DNA of 28,605 bases from a virus. Positions 28,174-28,605 of this stretch are shown here, in pieces. The notes under the pieces are model-generated. The model was not told where the DNA came from, made no database searches, and saw nothing but the letters and a program-made list of their open reading frames with translations. A program made the position numbers and the translations under genes. The stretch is from positions 1 to 28,605 of the IMG/VR virus record IMGVR_UViG_3300021197_000815, one strand, 5' to 3'. How positions within the stretch are numbered: the stretch's first letter is position 1; each line of letters begins with the position of its first letter.

Positions 28174-28219
28174 GTAGCACAGCTACGCAGTGAAACGGAG
28201 AATGTAAGCTTCGTGCTAC
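28174..28219 (+). other. Intergenic inverted repeat GTAGCAC/GTGCTAC
   Basis: GTAGCAC at 28174-28180 and GTGCTAC at 28213-28219, a 7-base inverted repeat spaced by 32 bases, in a 131-base gap without a gene. A small hairpin TTACC-GCAAGA-GGTAA lies just before it (about 28154-28169). Possibly a leader structure for the last gene. Confidence 0.45.
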
Positions 28220-28276
28220 ATATTCAGCAATTAAGACTTACACGTACTACAAACACGCAAAGGACGGAGAACAACT

Positions 28277-28567
28277 ATGGATGACGTTTGCCCCTCATGC
28301 AGAGAGCCACTGGATTGTCCATCAGGAGATGGTTGTGCGGCCATGACTAAGCATACGGACAGCACTATGACTGACGAAGTAGGGCACATGCAGGTCACAG
28401 GCATCACTGAACATGAGGACGGTGGTGCTACCGCAGAGTTTGACATGGATGACACCACAGCAGCACTAGCACAGGAGCTAGGGTTGAAGCTACTGATCTA
28501 CTGTGGAGCTACTGGTACTGACATCGACTATGTATTCGATAGCATTCTAGGAAGAGATAAAGAATAA
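28277..28567 (+). CDS. Small protein with N-terminal zinc-knuckle motif (96 residues)
   Basis: ATG 28277 behind AAAGGACGGAGAACAACT. N-terminal 'VCPSCREPLDCPSGDGC' has four Cys and could bind zinc. After an acidic linker, 'TAALAQELGLKLLIYCGATG' followed by 'TDIDYVFDSILGR' is helical. A shorter start at the Met near residue 31 is possible. The last gene before the terminator. Function unknown. Confidence 0.6.
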   Translation: MDDVCPSCREPLDCPSGDGCAAMTKHTDSTMTDEVGHMQVTGITEHEDGGATAEFDMDDTTAALAQELGLKLLIYCGATGTDIDYVFDSILGRDKE

Positions 28568-28575
28568 GAGATTAG

Positions 28576-28605
28576 AGGGGGCTTTACACAGGCTCCCTTT
28601 TTCTT
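28576..28605 (+). terminator. Rho-independent terminator
   Basis: AGGGGGC (28576-28582) pairs with GCTCCCT (28592-28598) with one G-U pair, nine-base loop, followed by TTTTTCTT up to the window edge. It ends the early operon. Confidence 0.8.

Noticed and set aside
1-28605. tRNA genes, CRISPR arrays, insertion sequences, integrase or attachment sites
   Set aside because: None could be recognised on reading both strands; the repeats present are too short or irregular for CRISPR.

Overview
The window looks like part of the genome of a lytic, tailed double-stranded DNA phage, most likely short-tailed (podovirus-like) and infecting a marine alphaproteobacterium. The late genes follow the P22-type order: terminase, a portal of P22-like size, a scaffold, a capsid protein, then gp4- and gp10-like tail adaptors and a tail fibre. 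Several proteins have a marine-phage look: a GTA-type 3TM holin, a fibre with repeated GGT-type linkers, ThyX, and small alphaproteobacterial-phage proteins. These resemblances come from memory of the families, not from a search. No integrase, tRNA, RNA polymerase, DNA polymerase or CRISPR array is visible.

The genome is split into two divergent arms. The left arm (1-17262, minus strand) is the late arm. In transcription order it holds: a small unknown gene and a GH24 endolysin; a cluster of small membrane proteins and a holin; a lipoprotein and three signal-peptide proteins (an exported cassette of unknown role); several small basic or acidic proteins; a small-terminase candidate; an HNH endonuclease; a second small-terminase-like gene that overlaps terL out of frame; then large terminase, portal, two smaller genes, scaffold, major capsid protein, two head-tail adaptors and a tail fibre cut off by the window edge. 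Four strong sigma70-type promoters, each with a 17-base spacer, serve this arm: two at its head, one just before the terminase block, and one for the capsid gene alone. The capsid gene also has a long hairpin-rich leader and its own UUCG-loop terminator.

The central 1.7 kb (17263-18970) appears to be non-coding and is full of signals: a 13-base palindrome that abuts a perfect promoter and recurs three more times, three Fur-box-like direct repeats, helically phased GTTCCCT repeats beside an AT-rich tract (origin-like), and a rightward promoter with a leader of about 350 bases.

The right arm (18971-28605, plus strand) is the early arm: tightly packed small genes, mostly unknown. Recognisable members are a zinc-finger-bearing 503-residue phage protein, an M20/M28-like metallopeptidase, a flavin-dependent thymidylate synthase (ThyX), an HNH-AP2 type homing endonuclease and an exported small protein. 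A run of genes at 26760-27629 shares an almost identical junction in which the end of each gene encodes KGQDDE, the ribosome binding site and the next start. The arm ends at a rho-independent terminator at the window edge.

Several genes shorter than 60 codons were found by reading the sequence directly (13794-13934, 16006-16155, 20000-20107, 20504-20602, 24629-24799, 27001-27159). The strongest candidates for something undescribed are the exported cassette, the repeated gene-junction module and the palindrome/repeat control region.
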